Shown piece by piece: positions 50,526 to 59,729 of a stretch of 64,000 bases of DNA (the stretch's first letter is position 1; each line of letters starts with the position of its first letter). The DNA comes from Shewanella holmiensis (GTDB taxonomy: Bacteria > Pseudomonadota > Gammaproteobacteria > Enterobacterales > Shewanellaceae). The position numbers and the translations under genes are program-made. The DNA is taken from positions 310,001 through 374,000 of the forward strand of contig NZ_JAMTCD010000001.1 in the NCBI RefSeq assembly GCF_025370255.1, written 5' to 3'. The notes under the pieces are model-generated. The model was not told where the DNA came from. It made no database searches and was given only the letters and a program-made list of their open reading frames with translations.

Positions 50526-51382
50526 TACCGTTCCATCCAAGATTCTGATTGCCAAACCCAAGTCACACCTTGGGGTTGATATAAATTTTTACCTAATTCT
50601 ATCCAATTGCTTATAAAGTGAAAATCACTTCCCAACGATCCCATTAACTGGTGTTGGTGGCATAATGCAAGTAAGTTATTTCTGTCATCAATGGTTTGCT
50701 GACCAAGCACCACTTCCATGGCGTCACCACCCGCCTCAGCAAAATCTTTAACCAATTTTTTAAGCCACTTTGCTGACAATTTGTAACCACTAGGATGCGC
50801 TAAAACGGCTAAACCGCCTGCTTGATGGATCACATTTATTGCATTGGCCATATCGCCCCAATTATTGGGAACATAACCCGTTTTTCCCCGGGCTAAATAG
50901 CGCTTAAACACACTGGGCATGTCACTGGCATAACCATTGTCGGCTAACCATCTGGCATAATGTCCACGGCTTAAGGCTGCATCACCCGCTATTGCTTTGG
51001 CCCCTTGGTAGGCACCATCAATACCGGCTTTAGCTAACCGAACGCCAATTTCTTGTGCTCGCACTTCACGTAACTCACGTTGAGATGATAGAAAAGCCAA
51101 AAGCTCAGGCTGATTTTTATCAATATTCAGCCCCACTATGTGGATATCAAAGTTGTTCCAACGGGTAGAGATTTCAGTGCCATCAATGAGGATTAATGGT
51201 TCAGACTGTTGACGATTAAAGAAGTGAGCTTCAGCTAAGCCATCAACCGTATCATGATCGGTTATCGATAACATTTGCACGCCTTTTTCCAGCGCGCGAG
51301 CCACTAAATCTGATGGGGATAACATGCCATCTGATGCGGTTGTGTGGCTATGTAAATCAGCCAAGATAGATTCAGTATTCAT
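50525..51382 (-). CDS. rnm: RNase AM (YciV/TrpH), PHP-domain 5'-3' exoribonuclease
   Basis: The 285-aa PHP-family protein has metal-binding motifs DLHSHTTASDG, ITDHDTV, VLAHPSGY and GSDFHF. The E. coli homologue removes 5' nucleotides from short RNAs and matures rRNA 5' ends. It sits divergently next to the trp leader, as in E. coli, which explains the old name trpH. It is coupled to yciO. Confidence 0.95.
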   Translation of the reverse strand: MNTESILADLHSHTTASDGMLSPSDLVARALEKGVQMLSITDHDTVDGLAEAHFFNRQQSEPLILIDGTEISTRWNNFDIHIVGLNIDKNQPELLAFLSSQRELREVRAQEIGVRLAKAGIDGAYQGAKAIAGDAALSRGHYARWLADNGYASDMPSVFKRYLARGKTGYVPNNWGDMANAINVIHQAGGLAVLAHPSGYKLSAKWLKKLVKDFAEAGGDAMEVVLGQQTIDDRNNLLALCHQHQLMGSLGSDFHFISNWIELGKNLYQPQGVTWVWQSESWMER

Positions 51383-51520
51383 GCGCTTATTGTACTTGAT
51401 ACTCCAACTAAAAGCTTTGTGATTATGTAAATAAATCTCGAGATAAGAGCAAGATAGACCAACAAAGCTTCAACAAAGCCAAATAATTGCTCATTTATTA
51501 GCATAATGAGCAATATTCAA

Positions 51521-51553
51521 TTGACATTAAACACCAGCTAAGGTTTCCTATAG
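51521..51553 (+). promoter_or_regulatory. Candidate trp promoter
   Basis: TTGACA at 51521-51526 lies 56 bases before trpL. The -10 region is poor: CTATAG at 51548 leaves a 21-base spacer. No clear TrpR operator (paired CTAG half-sites) is visible, so control may rest mostly on attenuation. Confidence 0.4.
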
Positions 51554-51581
51554 GCACGAAAACAAACTTAGATTGATACGC

Positions 51582-51638
51582 ATGACACACATTATTGCTT
51601 CTCAAAACATTACTTGGTGGTGGCACTTCCCAAATTAA
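51582..51638 (+). CDS. trpL: trp operon leader peptide
   Basis: An 18-aa peptide, MTHIIASQNITWWWHFPN, with three consecutive Trp codons (51615-51623). Ribosome stalling here at low charged tRNA-Trp would control the downstream hairpins. The ribosome site is weak (AGATTGAT). It lies 190 bases before trpE. Confidence 0.9.
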   Translation: MTHIIASQNITWWWHFPN

Positions 51639-51722
51639 CGGGTTGTGTGAAGCGTTGCGCTCATTTTAAGAGACAAGATTTTACAAGAAAGCCCGCAGAG
51701 ATGTGGGCTTTCTTGTTATTTG
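51639..51722 (+). terminator. trp attenuator
   Basis: Terminator hairpin: CAAGAAAGCCCGCA (51684-51697), loop GAGA, then TGTGGGCTTTCTTG (51702-51715), with one G-U pair, then TTATTT. CGGGTT at 51639-51644 can instead pair with AGCCCG (51690-51695) as an antiterminator. CAC-CCC (51624-51631) can pair with GGG-GTG just after the trpL stop as the 1:2 hairpin. The pairings were found by eye. Confidence 0.8.
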
Positions 51723-51828
51723 GCCCACGCTCAGAGGCTAAATAACTATTTTTGATGTGATTATCGACTCAGTGTTTTATCAATGACTCGGCAAAGCAAT
51801 CGACAAAGCATTAAACGAAGGCAGTAAT

Positions 51829-53391
51829 ATGACAGCAAAACAAATCGCCCAAGTGAGTACGGTAAAACAGCCGTTAACCTATCATGCAGATCCTTTAAGC
51901 CTGTATGAACATGTCACCCACAATGCACCGCATACCATGTTATTGGAATCAGCTGAAATTGACAGTAAGGATCATTTAAAAAGCATAGTGCTAACCCACG
52001 GTGCATTAATGATTCAATGTGATGGTTACCAGTTAACCTTCAGCGCCTTAAGTGCCAATGGTCAAAGCTTACTTGCACCAATAGATATTTTCTTTACTGA
52101 GCAATTTTCGAGTAAAAACACCTTAAGCCAAGACTCATTAACGATTGTTTTAGCAAAAGCTACCAGCTTACAAGATGAAGATGCCCGCTTAAAATCGACC
52201 TCACCATTAGACGGTTTACGAGCCTTAGTTAAATACATTCAAACGGATGAACAACCACAATTTGAAGACTTATTCCTTGGTGGTGTTTTAGCGTATGACC
52301 TAATCGATACGGTAGAGCCATTACCGCCAGTCCCCAATACCAGTAATGAATGTCCTGATTACTTATTCTACTTAGCTGAAACCCTAATTTTAATTGACCA
52401 CAAATTGCAAAAAGCCGATATCATCAGCCAGCAATTCAGTCAGGACCCAAGCATTTCTGACTTGCTAACGGTGCAGCGCCAACAGGTAATAGCTCAGTGC
52501 CAGTCCATCAAAGCCGCCAAAGCGTTAGTGCCCATTATTGCTGACGAAACGGTTAACATCAGTGATGACCAATACAAAAAAACCGTGGTCGACTTAAAAG
52601 AACACATCGTTGCAGGTGATATTTTCCAAGTAGTACCTTCACGCAGTTTTAGTTTGCCCTGCCCCAACACACTTGGGGCTTATCGTGCGCTACGTAAAAC
52701 CAATCCTAGCCCATATATGTTTTACTTTCGTGGCCCTGATTTTACTTTATTTGGCGCATCACCTGAGTCAGCACTTAAATATGAAGCGGCAAATAACCAG
52801 GTAGAAGTCTATCCGATTGCGGGTACTCGTAAGCGCGGTAAAACTTCAGACGGACAAATTGATTTTGATTTAGACAGCCGCATTGAATTAGAACTGCGTT
52901 TAGATAAAAAAGAGTTGTCTGAACATTTAATGTTAGTTGACTTAGCCCGTAACGACATTGCTCGCATTAGCCAAAGCGGGAGCCGTAAAGTCGCAGAATT
53001 ATTAAAAGTGGATCGTTATTCACACGTGATGCACTTAGTGAGCCGTGTGACAGGTCAACTTCGTAACGATTTAGATGCCTTACATGCTTACCAAGCCTGT
53101 ATGAACATGGGCACACTTGTAGGCGCACCTAAGGTTAGAGCCTCACAACTGGTTCGTGAGGCAGAGCAAGCGCGCCGAGGCAGTTATGGCGGCGCTGTCG
53201 GTTACTTAAATGGTCTAGGTGATATGGACACCTGCATTGTTATTCGCTCTGCTTTTGTCAAAAACGATATCGCCCATATTCAAGCTGGCGCAGGCGTGGT
53301 ATTCGATTCAGACCCGCAAGCAGAGGCCGATGAAACCCGCCAAAAAGCACAAGCTGTGATCACTGCAATTAAATTAGGAGGCGGACTATGA
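51829..53391 (+). CDS. trpE: Anthranilate synthase component I
   Basis: The 520-aa chorismate-binding enzyme has LLESAEID (about 39-46), the usual tryptophan feedback site, and a C-terminal catalytic half with DIFQVVPSRSF, PSPYMFYFRGPDFTLFGASPES, IAGTRKRGKT and VDLARNDIARI. With TrpG it makes anthranilate from chorismate. It is the first structural gene after the attenuator and overlaps trpG by 4 bases (ATGA). Confidence 0.98.
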   Translation: MTAKQIAQVSTVKQPLTYHADPLSLYEHVTHNAPHTMLLESAEIDSKDHLKSIVLTHGALMIQCDGYQLTFSALSANGQSLLAPIDIFFTEQFSSKNTLSQDSLTIVLAKATSLQDEDARLKSTSPLDGLRALVKYIQTDEQPQFEDLFLGGVLAYDLIDTVEPLPPVPNTSNECPDYLFYLAETLILIDHKLQKADIISQQFSQDPSISDLLTVQRQQVIAQCQSIKAAKALVPIIADETVNISDDQYKKTVVDLKEHIVAGDIFQVVPSRSFSLPCPNTLGAYRALRKTNPSPYMFYFRGPDFTLFGASPESALKYEAANNQVEVYPIAGTRKRGKTSDGQIDFDLDSRIELELRLDKKELSEHLMLVDLARNDIARISQSGSRKVAELLKVDRYSHVMHLVSRVTGQLRNDLDALHAYQACMNMGTLVGAPKVRASQLVREAEQARRGSYGGAVGYLNGLGDMDTCIVIRSAFVKNDIAHIQAGAGVVFDSDPQAEADETRQKAQAVITAIKLGGGL

Positions 53392-54023
53392 GCGCTTCAG
53401 TTACGCCATCAACAACCAAAATGAAATTATATTTGCTGGATAATTTTGACTCTTTTACCTACAACCTAGTGGATCAATTTAGAAGCTTGGGTTTTGAAGT
53501 GCTGATTTACCGTAATGATGTTAGCGCTGACTATTTAGCTGAAAAGTTGTTGAGCGAAACCCAGCATGCCGCACTAGTATTGTCTCCAGGCCCTGGTGCA
53601 CCGCATGAAGCCGGTTGCATGATGGAGTTGATTGGTAAAGTGGCAGGAAAAGTTCCCATGTTAGGCATTTGTTTGGGACACCAAGCCATGGTGGAATATT
53701 ATGGTGGCAAAGTAGAACGCGCACCGTTTGTAGTACATGGCAAAGCCAGCCCAACCATTCATAGCGGCCAAGGCGTATTTGCAAATTTACCTTCGCCTTT
53801 ACCTGTGGCGCGTTACCACAGCTTAGTGGCAACAAAGGTGCCAGATTGCCTTGATATAATCGCCACAACCGATGAAATGCCAATGGCTATTTTGCATGAT
53901 GCACATAAAGCGGTGGGCTTTCAGTTTCATCCAGAATCCATTCTTACCACCTTGGGAAGTCAGCTACTCACCCAAACGCTGACCTATTTAACAACGCCCT
54001 CAATCGCTCAAGGAGGCCGATAA
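53388..54023 (+). CDS. trpG: Anthranilate synthase component II (glutamine amidotransferase)
   Basis: The 211-aa class I amidotransferase has nucleophile Cys in MLGICLGHQAM, His-Glu in FQFHPESILT and the N-terminal LLDNFDSFTYNLVDQ. It supplies ammonia to TrpE. It is a separate gene, not fused to trpD as in E. coli. GGAGG precedes the ATG. It overlaps trpE by 4 bases and trpD by 1. Confidence 0.97.
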   Translation: MSASVTPSTTKMKLYLLDNFDSFTYNLVDQFRSLGFEVLIYRNDVSADYLAEKLLSETQHAALVLSPGPGAPHEAGCMMELIGKVAGKVPMLGICLGHQAMVEYYGGKVERAPFVVHGKASPTIHSGQGVFANLPSPLPVARYHSLVATKVPDCLDIIATTDEMPMAILHDAHKAVGFQFHPESILTTLGSQLLTQTLTYLTTPSIAQGGR

Positions 54024-55075
54024 TGTCAACATCAGCAGTTTCAACTCAAACCTTATTAGATACCTTATATCAAGGTAATGCACTAACGCGTGAACAAAGT
54101 GCAAGCTTATTTGCCAATATAGTGGCTGGTGAAATGGATCCAATTACCATGGCGGGCATGTTAGTTGCTTTGAAAATGCGCGGTGAAACCATTGATGAAA
54201 TCACCGGCGCCGCTGATGCATTACGTCAGGCCGCCAAGCCTTTTGCTCGCAGCCAACAGTCTATTAGTACTGGAGTGGTCGATATTGTCGGTACCGGTGG
54301 TGATGGCTTTAATACCATAAACATTTCAACTACAGCGGCTTTTGTTGCGGCCGCGGCTGGTGCTAAAGTAGCTAAACACGGTAACCGTGGCGTCTCAAGC
54401 AAATCAGGTTCTTCTGACTTACTCGCACATTGCGGAATTGGGCTAACCATGACGCCTGAAGAGTCCAGTGCTGCCATCGATAAACTCGGTTTATGTTTTT
54501 TGTTTGCTCCGCATTATCATGCAGGGGTTCGCCATGCTGTTCCGGTTCGCCAAGCCCTTAAAACTCGTACCATTTTCAATATTTTGGGGCCACTCATTAA
54601 TCCTGCTAAGCCTGAATTTATGCTACTGGGTGTTTATACACCCACTTTATTAGCTCCTATTGTGAATGTGCTCAATGCTTTAGGCGTAAAACGAGCAATG
54701 GTGGTTCACGGCAGCGGTTTAGATGAGGTGGCTTTACACGGCGAGACTCAGGTGGCTGAACTCAATAATGGTGATATTCGATTCTATTCCCTCACCCCTG
54801 AAGAATTAGGCGTGGCGCGTGCAGATATCAGTTTACTCACGGGCGGAGAGCCAAGCGAAAACGCTCTAATTACTCAAGCTATTTTAAAAGGACAAGGCGA
54901 AGCCGCACAACGTGATGCTGTTGCGATTAACGCCGGATGTGCATTATATGTCAGCGGCGTAGCCGATTCTGTGCAAGCGGGAACTCAGCTGGCTTTAGCT
55001 ACCTTAGCCAGTGGCAAAGCGATGAATGTATTAACTGAACTTGCCGCCACCAGCCAAGCGTCAACACAAGGGTAA
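54023..55075 (+). CDS. trpD: Anthranilate phosphoribosyltransferase
   Basis: The 350-aa enzyme has the PRPP loop GTGGDGFNTINIST, KHGNRGVSSKSGSSD and LGPLINPA. It joins anthranilate to PRPP. AAGGAGG precedes the ATG, which overlaps the trpG stop (TAATG). It is followed by trpCF after 7 bases. Confidence 0.98.
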   Translation: MSTSAVSTQTLLDTLYQGNALTREQSASLFANIVAGEMDPITMAGMLVALKMRGETIDEITGAADALRQAAKPFARSQQSISTGVVDIVGTGGDGFNTINISTTAAFVAAAAGAKVAKHGNRGVSSKSGSSDLLAHCGIGLTMTPEESSAAIDKLGLCFLFAPHYHAGVRHAVPVRQALKTRTIFNILGPLINPAKPEFMLLGVYTPTLLAPIVNVLNALGVKRAMVVHGSGLDEVALHGETQVAELNNGDIRFYSLTPEELGVARADISLLTGGEPSENALITQAILKGQGEAAQRDAVAINAGCALYVSGVADSVQAGTQLALATLASGKAMNVLTELAATSQASTQG

Positions 55076-55082
55076 CGATAGA

Positions 55083-56495
55083 ATGAGTCAACAAATTCAA
55101 CCGATAAGTAATGTATTGACCCGTATTGTCGATACTAAAGTTGCCCATATTGCCGCATTAAAGCTGCGTTTTCCTGAGGTAAGTTTACAACCTAAAATAT
55201 CTGACCGCAGTTTATTCGATGCTTTAAAACAGCCAAATGCGCAATATATTTTTGAATGTAAAAAGGCCAGCCCGTCTAAAGGATTAATCCGCCCATTATT
55301 TGATGTTGAAGCCATTGCAGACATTTATACAAAATATGCTGCCGGTATTTCGGTATTGACTGATGAGCAGTTTTTTCAGGGCGACATGGATTACATTCCA
55401 CAAGTACGGGCTCGAGTGACCCAACCAATATTATGTAAAGACTTCTTTGTTGATGTTTATCAGGTTAAATTAGCTGCTCATCAGGGCGCCGATGCGGTAT
55501 TGCTAATGTTGTCGGTATTAGACGATGCGCAATATCGTTTATTGGCCGCTGAAGCCGCTAAATACCAGCTAGATACCTTAACCGAAGTCAGTAACGAAGC
55601 AGAATTGCAACGAGCGATTGATCTAAATGCGCCAATTATTGGTATCAACAACCGTAACTTACGTGATCTATCAACTGATTTAGCCACAACCGAGTTATTA
55701 GCACCGCATATTCCAGCCGACCGAGTGGTGATCAGCGAATCCGGTATTTATCATCATCAGCAAATTCAACGTCTCAATCCTTTGGTTGATGGTTATCTTG
55801 TTGGTAGCTCAATTATGGCGCAAGATGATATCGATTTAGCTTGCCGTCAGTTAGTATTCGGCAATCATAAAGTGTGCGGCTTAACCAAAATTGAAGACAT
55901 TCAAGCTGTTGCTGAGTCAGGTGCTGTGTTTGGCGGGTTAATTTTCTACCCAAAATCACCACGAAGTGTCAGTCTCGAACAAGCAAAAACGTTAGTCTCG
56001 CAGATGCAAGCACTGCACATAAACCTAAACTTGGTGGGCGTGTTTGTTAATGCCAATACCCAAGACATTGTTACCGCAGCCCAAGCATTAACACTGCATG
56101 CAGTGCAGTTACATGGCAATGAAACAGAACTTGAAATAGCTGAATTAACCCAGCAACTTGCAACATTAAATCTGCCTTGTCAGATATGGAAAGCCGTTGC
56201 AATTGATAGTCAAACACAACAAATATCACCCGCCCCAAAAGGCGCAGATAGATATTTATATGACAGTAAAACCCAGGCCCAATTTGGTGGCACCGGCCAA
56301 TCGTTTAATTGGCAGCTGGAAATTGAGCATAAATCGCAAGCCATGCTTGCCGGCGGATTATCTGCCAGCAATGCCTATGCGGCCTCGAAACAGGGATTTT
56401 ACGGCTTAGATTTCAACTCAGGTGTTGAGTCCAGTCCAAGCATAAAAGACCACGCGTTAGTGGCACAGGTGTTTACCGAGCTAAGACGTAATTAA
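55083..56495 (+). CDS. trpCF: Fused indole-3-glycerol-phosphate synthase / phosphoribosylanthranilate isomerase
   Basis: The 470-aa bifunctional enzyme has an IGPS half (about 1-255; FECKKASPSKGLIR, CKDFFVD, INNRNLRDLSTD, VISESGI) and a PRAI half (about 258-470; VCGLTKIEDIQAV, GGLIFYPKSPRSVS, VQLHGNE, LAGGLSASN). It performs two consecutive steps, the same fusion as in enterobacteria. I chose ATG 55083 (MSQQIQ), with AAGGGT upstream, over a frame opening inside trpD. A 144-base gap to trpB follows. Confidence 0.97.
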   Translation: MSQQIQPISNVLTRIVDTKVAHIAALKLRFPEVSLQPKISDRSLFDALKQPNAQYIFECKKASPSKGLIRPLFDVEAIADIYTKYAAGISVLTDEQFFQGDMDYIPQVRARVTQPILCKDFFVDVYQVKLAAHQGADAVLLMLSVLDDAQYRLLAAEAAKYQLDTLTEVSNEAELQRAIDLNAPIIGINNRNLRDLSTDLATTELLAPHIPADRVVISESGIYHHQQIQRLNPLVDGYLVGSSIMAQDDIDLACRQLVFGNHKVCGLTKIEDIQAVAESGAVFGGLIFYPKSPRSVSLEQAKTLVSQMQALHINLNLVGVFVNANTQDIVTAAQALTLHAVQLHGNETELEIAELTQQLATLNLPCQIWKAVAIDSQTQQISPAPKGADRYLYDSKTQAQFGGTGQSFNWQLEIEHKSQAMLAGGLSASNAYAASKQGFYGLDFNSGVESSPSIKDHALVAQVFTELRRN

Positions 56496-56531
56496 TACAA
56501 AACGAGTACCCAGTTCAACACACTGTACTAA

Positions 56532-56604
56532 CTAAACAAATTGAAGACTTAGCCCCAATCGGCTGAGTCCAGAATAAAATTTCACTAGAATCGCTGACTT
56601 AGTC
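56532..56604 (+). promoter_or_regulatory. Hairpin and palindrome in the trpCF-trpB gap
   Basis: GACTTAGCC (about 56546-56554) pairs with GGCTGAGTC (about 56560-56568), with one G-U pair. TGACT-t-AGTCA follows at about 56595. Other trp junctions overlap or are only 7 bases apart, so this 144-base gap could hold an internal promoter or an mRNA processing signal. Confidence 0.45.
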
Positions 56605-56639
56605 AAAGTGCTAAATCGATTGAACAATAGGACAATATT

Positions 56640-57845
56640 ATGGATAAGTTAAAGCTGAACCCTTATTTCGGCGAATATGGCGGAATGTACGTCCCTCAAA
56701 TTTTGGTGCCCGCGTTAAAGCAGCTCGAAACCGCTTTTGTTGAGGCGCAAGCTGACCCCGAATTTCAAGCCGAATTTACCGACTTACTGAAAAACTACGC
56801 AGGCCGTCCAACGGCATTAACGCTGACCCGTAATTTAAGCCCTAACCCAATGGTGAAAATTTACCTTAAAAGGGAAGATTTACTTCATGGCGGCGCACAC
56901 AAAACCAACCAGGTGTTAGGGCAAGCATTACTTGCAAAACGCATGGGTAAAAAAGAGATTATCGCTGAAACGGGCGCAGGGCAACATGGCGTGGCTACCG
57001 CGCTTGCCTGTGCATTATTAGGCCTTAAATGTAAAGTTTACATGGGCGCGAAAGACGTCGAACGTCAATCGCCGAACGTGTTTAGAATGAAACTCATGGG
57101 CGCAGAAGTCATCCCGGTTACCTCTGGTTCATCGACACTAAAAGATGCCTGTAATGAGGCGATGCGCGATTGGTCTGGCAGTTATGACAAGGCGCACTAT
57201 TTACTGGGTACGGCTGCGGGCCCGCATCCTTTTCCGACAATAGTACGGGAGTTTCAACGCATTATTGGCGAAGAAACCAAAAAACAAATTTTAGAAAAAG
57301 AAGGCCGTTTGCCTGATGCGGTTATTGCCTGTGTGGGTGGTGGTTCAAACGCCATTGGGATGTTTGCTGATTTTATTGATGAACCTTCAGTTGAGTTAAT
57401 TGGTGTTGAGCCAGCAGGTAAAGGTATTGACACACCAATGCACGGTGCACCGCTTAAACACGGTAAAACGGGTATATTTTTCGGTATGAAGGCGCCATTA
57501 ATGCAAGACAGCCATGGCCAAATTGAAGAGTCTTACTCTGTTTCTGCGGGTTTAGATTTTCCATCTGTTGGTCCACAGCATGCTCATTTAAATGCCATTG
57601 GCCGTGCACGTTACGAGTCGGCTACCGATGATGAAGCATTAGACATGTTCCAATTACTGGCCCGTACAGAAGGCATTATCCCGGCACTTGAATCTGCTCA
57701 TGCACTGGCATATGCAGTAAAGATGGCCAAAGAAGCAACTAAAGAGACTATCTTAGTGGTTAATTTATCCGGCCGAGGCGATAAAGATATTTTCACCGTT
57801 TCAGACATTTTAGCAGCCAAAGCACAGGAGAGCGGCAATGAGTAA
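56640..57845 (+). CDS. trpB: Tryptophan synthase beta chain
   Basis: The 401-aa PLP enzyme has the Schiff-base lysine in [15 protein letters not shown], the [11 protein letters not shown] loop and the phosphate-binding [10 protein letters not shown]. It condenses indole with serine. AGGA precedes the ATG. It overlaps trpA by 8 bases, which favours equimolar synthesis of the alpha-beta complex. Confidence 0.98.
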   Translation: MDKLKLNPYFGEYGGMYVPQILVPALKQLETAFVEAQADPEFQAEFTDLLKNYAGRPTALTLTRNLSPNPMVKIYLKREDLLHGGAHKTNQVLGQALLAKRMGKKEIIAETGAGQHGVATALACALLGLKCKVYMGAKDVERQSPNVFRMKLMGAEVIPVTSGSSTLKDACNEAMRDWSGSYDKAHYLLGTAAGPHPFPTIVREFQRIIGEETKKQILEKEGRLPDAVIACVGGGSNAIGMFADFIDEPSVELIGVEPAGKGIDTPMHGAPLKHGKTGIFFGMKAPLMQDSHGQIEESYSVSAGLDFPSVGPQHAHLNAIGRARYESATDDEALDMFQLLARTEGIIPALESAHALAYAVKMAKEATKETILVVNLSGRGDKDIFTVSDILAAKAQESGNE

Positions 57846-58647
57846 TCGATATCAGGCGGCGTTTGGCGCATTAAAAGCAAAACAACAAGGTGCATTTGTC
57901 CCCTTTGTTACCATAGGTGATCCTGGTTTAGAGGTGTCTTTTAACATCATTAAAACCTTGGTAGAAAATGGTGCAGATGCCCTAGAACTTGGCTTTCCGT
58001 TTTCAGACCCATTAGCTGATGGACCAGTGATCCAAGGTGCGAATTTACGCGCATTAGCAGCAGGTACCACACCAGACGATTGTTTTGAATTGATATCCCA
58101 AATACGCGCACTTTACCCTGAACTGCCTATTGGTCTGTTACTTTACGCTAACCTGGTTTTTGCTAATGGTATTGACCACTTTTATGCCAAAGCACAAGCT
58201 GCGGGAGTGGACTCGGTATTAATTGCCGATGTGCCAGTAGAAGAGTCTGCGCCATTTAGCCAAGCCGCTAAAGCACATGGCATAGCCCCTATATTTATTG
58301 CGCCGCCCAATGCAAGCACACAAACGTTAAAACAGGTCAGTGAATCGGGTGCGGGTTATACCTATTTATTATCACGCGCTGGGGTAACGGGAACCGAATC
58401 GAAAGCAGGCACACCTGTCGAGCAAATTTTGGCGCAACTGGCTGAGTTTAACGCCCCGCCACCATTATTAGGCTTTGGTATTGCCGAGCCATCACAAGTA
58501 CGTGAAGCGATAAAATCGGGTGCTGCTGGAGCCATTTCAGGTTCTGCAGTCGTCAAAATTATTGAAGCACATCAACATGATGAAACCACACTGCTAGCCA
58601 AACTGGCTGCGTTCACTGCCGACATGAAAGCCGCTACCGCGTTGTAA
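57838..58647 (+). CDS. trpA: Tryptophan synthase alpha chain
   Basis: The 269-aa TIM barrel has the catalytic Glu in [18 protein letters not shown] (with the Asp of the same motif), ADVPVEES and the phosphate site [12 protein letters not shown]. It releases indole from indole-3-glycerol phosphate. GGAG precedes the ATG within the end of trpB. It is the last gene of the operon. Confidence 0.98.
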   Translation: MSNRYQAAFGALKAKQQGAFVPFVTIGDPGLEVSFNIIKTLVENGADALELGFPFSDPLADGPVIQGANLRALAAGTTPDDCFELISQIRALYPELPIGLLLYANLVFANGIDHFYAKAQAAGVDSVLIADVPVEESAPFSQAAKAHGIAPIFIAPPNASTQTLKQVSESGAGYTYLLSRAGVTGTESKAGTPVEQILAQLAEFNAPPPLLGFGIAEPSQVREAIKSGAAGAISGSAVVKIIEAHQHDETTLLAKLAAFTADMKAATAL

Positions 58648-58673
58648 TTGTAGTCAGTAGAGTCATCAATGAT

Positions 58674-58701
58674 AATGGAGCCCATCGCGGCTCCATTTTG
58701 T
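58674..58701 (+). terminator. trp operon terminator
   Basis: AATGGAGCC-catcgc-GGCTCCATTTTG, 27 bases after the trpA stop. Confidence 0.85.
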
Positions 58702-58747
58702 TATGCTGCTATACTAGCTGCTACAAACTCTTATTGGACAGGATGCC

Positions 58748-59668
58748 ATGGAAATAAACCGTATATATTACATATTGTTGATCACATTTTTCATACCACT
58801 GAGCTTTTTTGCTCAAGCAAATAATGCCCCTGCTCCAATGACAGAAGTCAGGTATAACTTATCAGCGCAATTTGTTGACCCCAAACAAGCCTATTATATT
58901 TCGCTGCTTGAAATGGCCATGCAAAAAAGTGAACCCAAGTTTGGCCCTTATAAAATGACGCCTGTGGAAATTGAAATGCCACAAGGACGAACAATTAAGT
59001 TAGTGGAGTCCAAACAACATCTTGATATTGTGTGGACCATGACATCGATAGAAAGAGAAAATCAACTACAAGCGATATATATTCCATTATTAAAAGGCCT
59101 TATGGGTTATCGAATTGGCATTATTCGTCAAGGTGAGCAAGCCAAGTTTGACCAAGTGAACTCTTTAAATGCCTTTAAAAAAATCATTATAGGCCAAGGT
59201 GTGGATTGGCCAGATACTGAAATATTAGAACGAAATGGTTTTAAAGTAGTTTCAGGCTCTGCCAGTAATTTATTGGCCATGCTATCCAAAGAAAGGTTTG
59301 ATTACTTTCCCCGCGCGATTCATGAACCCTGGGATGAACTTGCACGTAGCGATGATATTGCCTTAGAACAACACCTCTTGTTGCGTTACGCCTCGCCTAT
59401 TTATTTTTTCGTCCATAAGCAAAATAAACATCTGGCAGAACGAATTGAGTTTGGTTTACGCCTTGCCATAAATGATGGCAGTTTTGATAAGTTATTTCAA
59501 AACCACCCCATTACGGCAGGGGTGATTGAAAAAGCACAACTGAACAAACGGATAGAATTTGAAATGTCTAACCCTTTATTGTCCCCCAAAAGTGCAGAAC
59601 TATTAAAAGAATCTCATTTGTGGTTAACCGCATTAGAAAAAATGCCACAATCAACACGCCAAAATTAA
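58748..59668 (+). CDS. Periplasmic substrate-binding-like protein
   Basis: The 306-aa protein has a signal peptide (1-24, ending FAQA) and a type-2 periplasmic-binding fold resembling amino-acid ABC receptors: VESKQHLDIVWTMTS, IYIPLLKGLMGYRIGII, IIGQGVDWPDTEILERNG and the late AERIEFGLRLAINDGSFDKLF. No ABC transporter genes are adjacent, so it may be a stand-alone sensor or orphan receptor; the ligand is unknown. AGGA precedes the ATG. It converges with fadL. Confidence 0.8.
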   Translation: MEINRIYYILLITFFIPLSFFAQANNAPAPMTEVRYNLSAQFVDPKQAYYISLLEMAMQKSEPKFGPYKMTPVEIEMPQGRTIKLVESKQHLDIVWTMTSIERENQLQAIYIPLLKGLMGYRIGIIRQGEQAKFDQVNSLNAFKKIIIGQGVDWPDTEILERNGFKVVSGSASNLLAMLSKERFDYFPRAIHEPWDELARSDDIALEQHLLLRYASPIYFFVHKQNKHLAERIEFGLRLAINDGSFDKLFQNHPITAGVIEKAQLNKRIEFEMSNPLLSPKSAELLKESHLWLTALEKMPQSTRQN

Positions 59669-59686
59669 TTCGAAAAACTGAATATG

Positions 59687-59718
59687 AAAAAGGAGCCAAA
59701 AAACATTGGCGCCTTTTC
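59687..59718. terminator. Bidirectional terminator between the binding-protein gene and fadL
   Basis: AAAAGGAGCCAA pairs with TTGGCGCCTTTT, with one mismatch; T-runs lie on both strands. Confidence 0.8.
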
Positions 59719-59729
59719 ATTAGCCGAAA

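Noticed and set aside
51383-51581. TrpR operator upstream of trpL
   Set aside because: GTACTTGATACTCCAACTA near 51394 has only loose similarity to the paired CTAG consensus, so I do not call it.
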